A stretch of DNA of 64,000 bases. Origin: Fragum whitleyi. Lineage: Eukaryota > Mollusca > Bivalvia > Cardiida > Cardiidae. Made by a program: the position numbers and the translations under genes. Numbering within the stretch: the first letter of the stretch is position 1; every line of letters begins with the position of its first letter. Positions 42,123 to 51,977 of this stretch are shown here, in pieces. The stretch spans positions 43,227,869-43,291,868 of the forward strand of contig OX411554.1 of NCBI GenBank assembly GCA_948146395.1, read 5' to 3'. Below the pieces are notes generated by a model. It was not told where the DNA came from. It did no database searches and saw only the letters and a list, made by a program, of their open reading frames with translations.

Positions 42123-42286
42123 TTATATATTATATAGGTACATGTATGACGATGCAATATAAATATTTTGGGACCTTATATGCTTTTTCAGATAAATAAT
42201 CACTCGTTAAAAATTTACTTATATATGTGTTGTGTAATGGCAACTAATACGAGGGATATGAACTACTACTTACGTAAGCCCTGTAG

Positions 42287-43250
42287 GGGGAACGGACAAT
42301 TGCCCTCCCGGACCATTGCCCTCCCGGATAATTGCCCCCTGGACGATTGCCCTCCGGACAATATCCCTCCCCATAAAGTAGCACCCCGGACAATAGCCCT
42401 CCCTATATTTTTCTTCCATTCTTCATTTTTGCTTGGGATTTTTGTTCTTTATTTGATTTTATATTGTTTATTTGAAGTTCATTTATAAAAGAAATAGATT
42501 TTTTATTGTTTATTTGAAGTTCATTTATAAAAAAAAATAGAAATTGTTCACTTTAAATTCATTTATTATATGTAGATATAATGTGATTTTTGTTTTTAAA
42601 TTTTTTTATATTCAAGTATTTGTCACAAACAGGGTTATCTAAATTACACGTTAATTGTTCTCTTTAATCTGTTTAATTGAAACTAATCATTGGAATATAT
42701 AACCATACAAAGTTGTATATTGTTGTAATGGAGAAAAATATATGTACTCAGTCAGTCTGATCAAGAAATTGATCTCAGAAAATATTCATCAATTGTTTAA
42801 ATTAGAGACAATAGTAGAACAAAGTAAGGTAGAGCATAATGTAAATATTGTATTATGATGCATATTTTTTCTCAATTGCATTGTCTACATTTATATGAAT
42901 AAACTTTAAGTTCCATTTATATTATCTTCTTCTTATACATTTATACTCAGTCTGTCCTTAATGACATGTCCTCAGTCCAAATGTCATCATGTCCTACTTA
43001 CACCAGTACTCACATTCAACAAAACTGGTACTCACATTTCTAAAGTGCTAAAATAATCGTTGCAAATCCCAGAAGAGTTATCATCCGAAGGGAAATTACT
43101 ATAGCTGTTGCTAATAATATATGTTGATATAGGGGAGGGCAATTGTCCGGGAGGGCAGTTGTCCTGGAGGGAAATTGTCCAGGAGGGCAATCGTCCGGGG
43201 GGCTATCGTCCGGGAGGGCAATCGTCCGGGAGGGCAATTGTCCTACACTC
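42287..43250. mobile_element. GGACAATTGCCC-array element, full copy E2 (964 bp)
   Basis: The left array (GGGGAACGGACAATTGCC and units to about 42407) and right array (from about 43132 to tgtcctacactc) are inverted relative to each other. The ~720-bp middle is AT-rich with no ORF of note, so the element is non-autonomous. Confidence 0.72.
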
Positions 43251-43259
43251 TTGATTGGG

Positions 43260-43828
43260 GAAAATCTCTTATTCCCTATTAAAGTGTTTTTAATGATCAA
43301 TTAAATGTTGATGATTGAATTTTGCAAACTTGCTTTGATCTACATGTAGCAATTTCTGTTTTATCTTTTGTTCTTTATTGGGTAATTAGTTGATAGTTAA
43401 TTTGATTAAATAAATGTGGTCAAATTCTTTTGGCCTAAAGAAATGATCTATGGTAATTGTGCTATCTAAAAAAAATCATATTGTTTTTATCTTTTATTTT
43501 CATATGAAATTTGAAAGAAATATATATGCAGATATTGCATTTTTTTAAACTTTATATTGTTAACATTTTATATTGTTTTCAATTGATTTATTATCATGGT
43601 AAAGTATTGTAGGGGAGTCCCAAAAAGGGGATTTTTTACTTCTTCAAATGTGCTACTAAGTGATTAAACACTTCAAAATCTTAAAAAATGTCAACATTGT
43701 TATCTAAATGACTAAAATAACCATTATGTAGTGATTAAAATTTCTTAAAATGACTTAATCTTCCAACAAAATTTTTTGGCCAAAAGGTCCTATTTTGAAA
43801 AATATTATGGCCAAAACGTCCTTCCACC
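43260..43828. other. Right part of the 9.5-kb AGGACGTTTTGGCC element
   Basis: AT-rich, non-coding, ending in the inverted ggccaaaacgtcc terminus. Confidence 0.5.
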
Positions 43829-44639
43829 GTGTTGATTACGATGTGATGGTAAAAATGTTCTATTCAAAGAAATTTATATAATACTATAAAAATAAATAAT
43901 TGAGTAGGCTACGTATTTTTAGATTTTAATGCAAAGAGCGAAATAAATGAAAAGTCTGAATAAAAAAAGGGAATGATGTATGAATTAAAATAATTCATAG
44001 AGAAACTTTGAAGACAAAATTTTAAAAAAGGTCAGTATAATATAAAAATATCAAAATACTCCTTCATAGGTCAGGGACGCTAAATAGAGTAAGATAAAGA
44101 TATGTTAATCAAAAGCAAAAGATTAAAAAAAGGACAAAAAAGGCATGAAGTATTTAAGCATTAAAACTACATTCTAATTATGTGTAAAAATAACTGATAT
44201 CGTTTATAACGACTAGTATTTTGTGGTTTAGAATATACTATTTTACTATAAACTTTTACTGGACTAAAATGACATGCCCCCTCGTTTGTATAAGAGGCGG
44301 AGTCGGAGAGATTTCCGCGCATGCGCAGACTTATGTGAAATAGGTCTATTGATCTATATGCAGATTATAATTTCGAAATGAATATCTATATGTATGAGCA
44401 AAGTCAATCAATGAAGGTGAAGTCAATGCATCTTCACACTGTATTAAAAAAAATATTTTTTTGATCAAAGATTTGTAACAGAGACTTCGATTAAGGACGT
44501 TATGTCGCACGTGTCTTACAGTGGTAAACTTGACCTCCTGTATCTGGTTCCACACTTTCTCAACAGAGATCCAACTTAGACTGGAGACCTAAGTGTTCGT
44601 TGACGTAGCAGTAACATTGAAAAATCTCAAATATTGTTA

Positions 44640-44848
44640 CGTCATTCGACGTCCTCGGCGAACGTTGTTATCCAGCGTCAGACTGATCTGGTTCTATACA
44701 TAACACTGTGAGGCATGTTATAGCGGTGCAAGAGGTACAAGATAGTCTGTCCGGACACAATAAAGTCATTTGCAACGGCTTGTCTTATAGAGCCTGCGTT
44801 GTGGCGACCAAAAACTTTATGACGTTGTTCCTCCGTTCGCATGACATG
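44640..44848 (-). pseudogene. Tc1-like transposase N-terminal remnant
   Basis: A minus-strand frame reads EEQRHKVFGRHNAGSIRQAV then ANDFIVSGQTILYLLHRY and RTRSV-stop-RWITTFAEDVE. The helix-turn-helix pattern (AG.S.RQVA..F.VS..TI..L) followed by an RTRSG-like linker is that of the Tc1 DNA-binding domain. A TGA interrupts it and the DDE domain is missing. Confidence 0.5.
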
Positions 44849-45169
44849 TTTTCATTACAGATGTGTGCCTAGACATTCAATTTCAAAAGCAATCAAGCAA
44901 TGGCATTTCATCCACAACACAATGGAGAGCTATCAAGACCTTTCAGTTAATCCGGAACTGCACATGCTGAATGAGAATTCAGATTTTACGTTATTTGACG
45001 TTGACGTATGTATTGTGAAACGTGGTCCTGTAATTTATCGCAATTACTTGTGATATTCTTACATCCTAATTACTGTTCACAAATCAATCAAAATTTATCG
45101 ATGTTTTAACATGAACTTAGAAAAATCATATGTTAAATCAGTTTCAAAGAACTTTTTTTGAAGAGTATA

Positions 45170-45427
45170 TTTCCAATCTTGATGAAACTTGGTCAGAATG
45201 TTTGTCAGGTCACAAGGATGGATCCTATTGAAAATTGAAAGGATCTGTGCCATATCACAGGAAAAGGGGCCTTAACTCTAGTGGACACAATTTTGGCCAA
45301 AACTTTATGAACATTGGTTTTATGTAGAAGTTATCTCCTAAATGACATCTGCCTATTTAATTGATGTGATGTCCCAGGGGTCCAAGAGATTCAGGTGAGT
45401 GATCTAGGACCATCTTGATCCTCTTGT
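45170..45427. mobile_element. Tandem-core dispersed element 4, right part
   Basis: It continues the repeat interrupted at 32398 (tccaatcttgatgaaacttg) and ends gtgagtgatctaggacc...tcctcttg, the same tail as element 2. Confidence 0.7.
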
Positions 45428-45858
45428 CTTTATAGATTTTCATCTTGTTTTCTTTTTTTGTATTGCAGAAATGGTTATACACTTGTTCTGAGTGTAAGAT
45501 GAACAAAACTTTCATTTAGTAAACAACAAAATCTATATTCACCAACCATTTGTACACTTAATAAAAGATAGACCAATATCGCGTTTAAAACGAACATTTA
45601 TCCTCTAGGCATAGATTTAAACAAAAACATTGGATATAGAAAATATTCATTTAATAACTGTAAAATATTAAGCACTAAACTTAGAATTTTCTTGTTTTGC
45701 AATTTTGTTGAATCTATTTGTGTTATATGTCACCAATAAATAATTCTGTTCATAAATTTCTCTTTTCTTTTTTCTTCTTTGCCTATAATTCATTTCTTTT
45801 CTGAAAAATATAAAGAAAACAAAACCACATAACCATTATGACATCAAGTCAATTATTC
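45428..45858. other. Unassigned AT-rich stretch
   Basis: About 45500-45600 resembles part of the long-hairpin repeat of 18479-18895. Otherwise nothing is recognised. Confidence 0.35.
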
Positions 45859-45862
45859 TTAA

Positions 45863-46093
45863 CCCTGGTCTTGCTGAGCTTGTAATACTCCAGCTTTATA
45901 AGGAGGTATAGACATAGATCAGACAGCATGAAAAATTTGCCGTCTTATCTTGGTCTATTCCACCTGGCCTTTCTTCTGAAACCAAAAAGGTTTAGAAGTA
46001 CATTTAAAAAATAAGTACTGATTATTAGATGCAGGGCTTTCAGAAATTTAATTTTGAAGAAATTTCGCCAAGGCATTTATTCCGCATGACAAA
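45863..46093. mobile_element. piggyBac-like MITE, diverged copy
   Basis: TTAA then CCCTGGTCTTGCTGAG at the left; tattccgcatgacaaag at the right. The interior matches copy 3 loosely. Confidence 0.5.
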
Positions 46094-46271
46094 GTCAAAG
46101 AAATGTCACCTTCCTAAAAAAGGCAATCTATGTGACCAGCCATACAAAAGGGGATAATCTAAATACCCAATGAATAAGTATTTGACAAAAAAAAAGAGTT
46201 AGTTTGAGAAATGTTACGCGTTTTTACGTGGCAAGGGTACAAATCTTACGGGTAGATTCAATGACTTACTA

Positions 46272-46642
46272 TACCGTATTTTCCCGACAATATGTCGCAC
46301 CGATGTTTTGGCCACAGCTTTGTCTTTATTAATCTTATTAGGTTAAGGCATTTCCAGACTTTGTCACACCCACGTCCCCATAACAATAGAATGTATCCCA
46401 TGGTGGAGATATGTTTTCAGACCTTTCTTATATGAATGACAGTAATAATGGGGAGATACGTCACAATATCACGACCGATTACTCTTACCTGTAAAACCAA
46501 TAATAAATTTATATTCTAGGAAAAGAGATCCTTTTTGAAAAATATAATTTGCGTAAAGTACGTCTCTGATATAAGACGCGCCAGTGAAAGTGTAAGTTTT
46601 TTTGACAGATAAGCCGTGGCTAATTGTCTGGAAAATACGGTA
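46272..46642. mobile_element. MITE with TACCGTATTTTCC ends (371 bp)
   Basis: taccgtattttcccgacaat at the left pairs with attgtctggaaaatacggta at the right. The tandem 6.2-kb unit begins inside it at about 46555, so the second and third units have only its right part. A second right end lies at about 46815-46872. Confidence 0.65.
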
Positions 46643-46964
46643 CTGATGATGGATTATATTGTAGATGTTGATAATTCCACCAATAATGACATTGTTATAT
46701 CTAGATCAGACAATTGTATCCCCGTAAGATAAATATATAAAACGTTCTTAGTGTTTTATAAGAAAAAAATATCTAAAGAGATTGGGGGAATGATAATTGT
46801 CGAGGCTCTGTCGAGTGTAAACTTTTTTAACAGATAAACTGTGGCTTATTGTCTGGAAAATACGGTACTGGTTATGGTATATATTGTTGACGTTGATATT
46901 TTAGGTAAAATAAATGACATTGTAAAATCTAGATAAGACAATTGTATCCCCTTACGATATGTTT

Positions 46965-47095
46965 GTTATACGTACTTGGTGTGTTGTATGAAAAAAATAT
47001 CTAACGAGATGGGGGAATCGATAATTGTCGAGGCTCTGTGGAGACAATTATCAATTCCCAAAACAGAGTTAGATATTTTCATAAAAAACTAAGCA
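46965..47095. repeat. Hairpin MITE
   Basis: acgtacttggtgtgttgtat, aaaaatatctaacgagatgg and their inverse (gttagatattttcat) flank gataattgtc / gacaattatc. Repeated in units 2 and 3 at +6252 and +12481. Confidence 0.6.
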
Positions 47096-47452
47096 TCAGA
47101 CGAATCCACAATTTTAAAATGTACGAAATTGTGACAATGTAATTTCCGCGAAAATTGCGGACATGAGACTTTATTTTATTGCTGACCATTGTTCAATGAA
47201 CGCAGCTCAATGATTGTTCAAGTTTTGTTGTGTTTTTTTTTTATTATAGAATTGAAAATGATTTTTTAAACAATTATGCTAAAATTCTAGATTTAAGAGT
47301 AAATAGTTTATGAAAATTTCAACCACGATCTTTTGCAGACGTGAGTTAAAAAGTTTGTCTAGTATAGTGTCCAGTAAATCCTGATGCCCGGATGACCGGA
47401 ATAACTCGTCCATTCTTCGAAAAGTCGAGCTTAAAATACTAATGACATTTTT

Positions 47453-47740
47453 ATGCCCCCGCATCGATAGATCGGGGGCATATTGTTTTACTCATGTCCG
47501 GCTGTCTGTCCGTCTGTCTGTCCGTCTGTCCGTCCGTCTGTCCGAAAACTTAACCTTGCCAATATCTTCAAGCCTATTCAAGATACAAAGCTAATATTTG
47601 GCATGATGATAGATCTCAATGATCCGCATCCGCTGGTACCAAAGTCAAGGTCATGTGACAAGGTCAAGGTCATCTGTCAAGGTCAAACTTTGAAAAAAAA
47701 GCCTTTACGGGGGCATTCGTGTTTCACAAACACATCTTGT
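47453..47740. mobile_element. 'atgccccc...cttgtt' dispersed element, unit 1
   Basis: atgcccccgcatcgatagat/cgggggcat hairpin, TGTCCGTCTG tract, 'aaggtcatgtgacaaggtc', and the end cacaaacacatcttgtt. Short plus-strand ORFs here are the repeat in translation. Confidence 0.6.
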
Positions 47741-47788
47741 TATAATTATAAAACCGAAATTATTTGAGCATCACTTATAATACAAAAA

Positions 47789-48580
47789 TTATTTTAGAAG
47801 AGATAATAATAATAGAAATAATATAATAAATGACTTACTAAATGATTGACTGTGTGCTGTTCGTGTGCCTCGTGCAGCTTTCGGTCTCACCCTCCTGTCA
47901 CGTGTATCGATAGTTGATACCACTTTCTGTTCAATAAATGATACAACTCTATGTTCTGATTTGCTCACAGGAACATGCCTTTCTTTTGCTACCCTAGGTA
48001 GTGAAGCCTTCATCATTGGGATTTCGACTTTGTCGAGGTTTACATTGGAGAAGAGCAGCACTTCGTCGGCTGTTTTAGAAATGGAGACGTCGGCTGTTGA
48101 CAGGGACTCGGTCAAATGCCTGCTCCATAGATTTACGGCTTTCCAGTTTGGTATCCGACCTTGGTATGTTGCCATCTGCCGTTGACCCAATCTTTCATCC
48201 TCTCTCTTTTTTGGGACGCCACAATTTTGTTGTCCGATATCTTTAGTGTCTTTGGTCATATAAGACTCCAGAATCTGTCGCCCAATACCTGCTGCAGTGC
48301 ATTTGACCTTGGTTGCTCCATCATTTACAACCTCAATAACGTTGGATTTTGTATCGTTGGCCTCAAAAACCTCTATGACTTTACCAAAAGGTGTTTCAAC
48401 AATATTGTATGCCACTCTAACCTTTACATCTACTTCATCTTCGACTTCAATCGCGTGTGATTCTATATAGCCACTAGACGTGCTGCTGCTGACTATTGGT
48501 GACGGCGAAATGACCTCATCAATGTCGTCATTAAAGCAGCAAAAGAAATCTCTAATTCTTGATTTAAAAGATCTTCCCAT
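47789..48580 (-). CDS. Unrecognised protein, probable first coding exon, unit 1
   Basis: A 263-codon frame starts MGRSFKSRIRDFFCCFNDDI. The N-terminus is basic with a Cys pair (a possible palmitoylation or lipid-contact site). An acidic/serine stretch follows, then a mixed region (AAGIGRQILESYMTKDTKD, NWKAVNLWSRHLTESLS) and a basic end (DRRVRPKAARGTRTAHSQS). No known domain is recognised. The frame probably leaves the exon at 47839, where a GTAAGT donor follows codon 247 (phase 1); the hydrophobic IILFLLLLSLLK after it would then be intron. In this unit the base before GT is A, against G in units 2 and 3. Long-frame conservation across three copies favours a real gene, though copies this young prove little. 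Confidence 0.6.
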   Translation of the reverse strand: MGRSFKSRIRDFFCCFNDDIDEVISPSPIVSSSTSSGYIESHAIEVEDEVDVKVRVAYNIVETPFGKVIEVFEANDTKSNVIEVVNDGATKVKCTAAGIGRQILESYMTKDTKDIGQQNCGVPKKREDERLGQRQMATYQGRIPNWKAVNLWSRHLTESLSTADVSISKTADEVLLFSNVNLDKVEIPMMKASLPRVAKERHVPVSKSEHRVVSFIEQKVVSTIDTRDRRVRPKAARGTRTAHSQSFSKSFIILFLLLLSLLK

Positions 48581-48594
48581 ATTTTTGTTTAATT

Positions 48595-48760
48595 ATTATT
48601 ATCGCAAGCGCTAACGTTAGTAAAGCGTCGAACGGAAATTGACGTTACTTGGAAATAACGTTGGGCGGAAGTTGTCGTTGCTTTGCAATAACGTTTAACG
48701 GAAACGGATACTAGCGTCAGAGCGGAAATATGCGTCAAATGGGATATCACGTTTGTCGTT
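48595..48760 (-). promoter_or_regulatory. Candidate promoter of the unrecognised gene, unit 1
   Basis: Directly upstream of the ATG are four CGGAA motifs (cgaacggaaat, gggcggaagtt, aacggaaac, gagcggaaat) and repeated AACGTT/GACGTT motifs, with raised CpG. CGGAA is the ETS core. No TATA box is seen. The same cluster occurs in units 2 (54848-55013) and 3 (61078-61243). Confidence 0.45.
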
Positions 48761-48936
48761 GACTTTGATAATAGAGTTCAACTAATAAATTTCTTTGCAC
48801 ACTAAAGCAAACAGAGAGTTGATATACTACATGTAGAATTTGGAGGGATTTTCGAGATGAATTTGAATTATCAATCTTTGGAATGATTACGGGAATAAGT
48901 TAAATGGGTGGTTTGGGCGAGTTTTGAATGATACCC

Positions 48937-48955
48937 GGGGGGGGGGGGGGGGGGG
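48937..48955. repeat. Poly-G tract (19 G)
   Basis: The homologous tracts are 11 G at 55190-55200 and 16 G at 61420-61435. Confidence 0.9.
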
Positions 48956-49904
48956 TAATAGAATATCTCTAATTGCGTTCACGTTTGACGAACTAAATAC
49001 ATTGTATTGCCTTCCTTTGCCATGATATTAAATACTTGACAAAGTAAAATTCATTTGTGTCTTCACGAACCTATCAAACGCTTCATACTTGAGCTTGCCA
49101 ATGAGATCAAAGTATATAGTATTTAGAGACCACAAATGCGAGCGCATAAGCTTGTAGCTTCAATAGGTCCTGAGCTCTGTTTTTCCTGAAGAATTAATCC
49201 ATTTCGGTTTGGTTTTAGTACGGTTTGAGCGCTTTCGGAGCATTTTGAACGATTCAGCAATTGGTCGAAAGCATTTAGATTCGAGTGATTGGAGACACTA
49301 TGAACTCGTGGTTTTGAGCGGGCGATTTTGGAAAATATTGAGTGGGATGCGCCTCAATTTCAGAATATAGATCTAGTCCATCCGACAAGGTCGTAACTCC
49401 AAATACGAAAATTACGCAAGTGCGTAAAAATGAAAATCCTCTTTCGAAAAATATCGTTGATGAATGATCATAACATCGAAACTACAGCTTATTACAATGT
49501 TTTGATTATTCACCGACACTCAAATCATCTTTTGTCACAGTCTACATATCGCCTCTATCCTATATATTCTTTGGTTGTCGCCTACTGAGTGCGTATACAT
49601 TTTAAAGTCATAGATACGCCTATGTACGGCTTATCCGGCAGATTTTACCTGTTAATATTTTAAATGCTTCCGCATCGATAAATCGGGGGGGGCATATTTT
49701 TATGCTAGTATCTTCATTACTGTTGTCTGTGTTGCTGTATATTTCTCTTAACATGTGAAATAAACATCTCCAATAACAGACTATTCAGGATCAAGGTACA
49801 ATAATATAATTTGGTAGAAAGGTTCCTATTCTACGAAGCCTAATGTCAAGGTCACTTTACAAAGTCAAAGTCAAGTATAACGCCCCTAAGATTTTGTAAT
49901 TGAG

Positions 49905-50075
49905 AAAATATTGTAGAAAAAGAGGAAATTGTTTGTGACAAACAATTTCTTATTCTACAAAAGTTTCTACCCTACTGAATGGTTATTTTTGAAATTAAAT
50001 CCACTTTAATTTTTTTCATCTGCAAAACCTTTGAATTTTGACAGGTCCAAAATTTTGTAAAACAGAAAGTGTTAA
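49905..50075. repeat. Dispersed repeat with hairpin end, unit 1
   Basis: gaaattgtttgtgacaaaca hairpin, ctaccctactgaatggtt and gcaaaacctttgaatttt match 28985-29153 inverted. Confidence 0.5.
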
Positions 50076-50324
50076 TAATGTTGAGAGAAAATGATTTTTG
50101 CGTCACACCCCGTCAATATTTTAGACAGTATTTTAGTATATAAATGGAACTTATATCTCAGCTATGGAAAGTTATCATAGAGATAAAAGTTAAAGTGAAT
50201 GACAAAAGGTAAAATCACCTCTATACAGATAAAATCGACCTTTGATAACCCACTTATACTTGTTCATCTATAAATTGTGCATTTTCATCAATTATACTGC
50301 CGAAAAGGGAAATATATAATACAT

Positions 50325-50465
50325 ACTTAGTGTTTTGTATGAAAAAAATATCTTACGAGGTTGGGAGAATTGATAATTGTCAATTGTCAATTGACAATTG
50401 TCAATTCTCAATTCTCACAACCGAATTAGATATTTTTTTCATAAAATACACTAAGTACGTATTAT
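50325..50465. mobile_element. Palindromic MITE, unit 1 (about 140 bp)
   Basis: tacttagtgttttgtatgaa at the left and ttcataaaatacactaagta at the right are inverted repeats. The centre is gataattgtcaattgtcaat with its complement, a long snap-back. Confidence 0.65.
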
Positions 50466-50519
50466 ATTTATCTTATAACCTCTATTTGTCTTGTTTTCAA
50501 GTATGTTTCTAACTGAAAT

Positions 50520-51759
50520 GCAAGTTTCTAAAAATAACTGCATTATATCATTGTTCTAAAAATTACTATGGGATATCATAAAAAATATCATTCCGGATGT
50601 TATCGAGACGTCGCAGTAACGTCGGGCTATTTTATAAAAAACAGTCATATGTTTGTTTTAATTTGAAATAAAATCGCTGTACAGCCTAAAACAGCAGATT
50701 GTTGTACATCATTTTAAAGCTTTTGAAAAGCTTCATCTTATAGACACTAAATTCTGATACCCATGGCTATGGAAAAAAAAATAATATCGAGTTTACTATT
50801 TAAAAAAATCGCCAAAAAGCGCATGTAACGCGTAACATGCTTCTCTTTTAATACATGTTCAAAATGCCATAAAATCGCGGATACGCTCTTTATCGTTGTA
50901 AAATTTTACACACAGATACCTAGAACACTAGGCCTTATACAGTGTGAATTTTGAAAGTTTCTTATATAATTTTGCGAAAATCTCTTCACGTAAATAAAAT
51001 AGCGGAAAGTGTAACGCTGCTAAAAATGCAGCAAAAAATGACGACTAAGAAATTTCAACGTAAAAATAAACACACAAAATGAAGGAAATTGTTAAATCTA
51101 AAAACATTTAAGAAAAATGGTCAGATTTTTATTCCTTCACTTTGAATTTGGTTTATTTGCGTGTCTTAATTAAATACAAAATTTTCGCGTGAAAAGGTCT
51201 GAAAAAATGTCACGCTTTTTTAAATAACGCTATATTTTGCGCACCATTTTCGCGAGGAGTAACTAAACTCTTATTAAATGTCGATTAAGTCAAATAAAAA
51301 ATGAACTTGAAAAAATGGTCAGTCCATTATTTTCGAAAATATATAACAATCTATATTTTCTAGATTTAACGCTAAATTCGATATTGCTAATTACTGTATA
51401 TGGAGATAGAAAATTTGCCTAAGACAGTTAGCAATTGATACCAAATTTCAAAGATAAACTCCTTAGCTCATTCTTCATCAGAACCCCCCAAATCATTTTG
51501 ATTGCATTAAATATGTGGATTTTATGAATAAAACTGATGACAATATCATGATATGCATTGAAAAAATGTGACAAACATTTTGTCAGTAACTAAAATCTGA
51601 ATATCAAACATATTTCAGATAAATGTTTATTGGCTTAACCTTATCAGACTAACAAAAACATTTTTATGAAATGAGACTTTTAAAAAAAGTTTTTGATTTA
51701 GAAGGGTTAATGATTTCAAACATTGTAGATTCTAAGAGGATACCTTCTTTGGGTTTAGC
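50520..51759. other. Non-coding part of unit 1
   Basis: AT-rich, with no ORF or recognised element. It includes the 20-bp near-palindrome gcatgtaacgcgtaacatgc (50821-50840 region) that unit 2 lacks. Confidence 0.4.
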
Positions 51760-51763
51760 TTAA

Positions 51764-51850
51764 CCCTTGTCATGCTGAATAAAAAGAAAACATTGCAAAA
51801 TTACATTAAAATCAAATTGCCTAGGTCTTTGAATGCATTTATTGCGAGGC
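51764..51850. mobile_element. piggyBac-like MITE end, unit 1
   Basis: TTAA-CCCTTGTCATGCTGAATA at the left, then diverged interior. The right end is missing. Confidence 0.5.
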
Positions 51851-51977
51851 ATCATTTATTTTGAAAATCTTATACTTAAACTTTCTTAGTTTAAAAGGGA
51901 AATTCAGACAGTATGGTTTAAACATTTAATAAAACAATCAGTATTCAATATTTCGGCAAAAATTGCCTTTTTCAAGA

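Larger units (their letters stand above)
34594..43250. mobile_element. Composite block bounded by two copies of a GGACAATTGCCC-array element
   Basis: TTGATTGGG directly precedes the left copy (34585-34593) and directly follows the right copy (43251-43259). GCCCTGTAG follows the left copy (34823-34831) and precedes the right copy (42278-42286). The whole block therefore behaves as one insertion, with an interior of 7,464 bp whose two ends were once adjacent. Confidence 0.65.
34301..43828. mobile_element. 9.5-kb element with AGGACGTTTTGGCC arrays at its ends
   Basis: It is flanked by a 9-bp duplication, GTGTTGATT (34292-34300 and 43829-43837); copy A has one copy of the site (gtgttaatt). The left end has five GGACGTTTTGGCC units (34307-34395). 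The right end has the inverse, ggccaaaacgtcc, plus a diverged ggccaaaaggtcc. A 9-bp duplication with repeat-rich TIRs fits Mutator-like elements best, but no transposase was found. Most of its length is later insertions (34594-43250); its own DNA is under 1 kb. Confidence 0.7.
32428..44346. mobile_element. Non-autonomous TIR element, copy B, split by nested insertions
   Basis: Colinear with copy A over its length (32428-34300 and 43838-44346), with the same termini. It lacks the LINE and has only a trace of the TC array, but carries insertions at 34089-34246 and 34301-43828. Comparison with copy A gives clean empty sites for both. Confidence 0.72.
32399..45167. mobile_element. Tc1/mariner-like element hosting the whole nested stack
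   Basis: The ends tactcttcaaaaaaagttct and, inverted, agaactttttttgaagagta match over about 24 bp and are flanked by TA duplications (32397-32398 and 45168-45169). Outside them the tandem-core element 4 is continuous (gaggccacaaata / tttccaatcttgatgaaact). Without nested insertions the element is under 1 kb and holds only a broken transposase start. Confidence 0.75.

Noticed and set aside
47279..47464. 61-residue minus-strand ORF repeated in all three units, as exon 2 of the amplified gene
   Set aside because: It starts within the 'atgccccc' element, and its frame does not fit the phase-1 donor of the preceding exon at the best acceptor.
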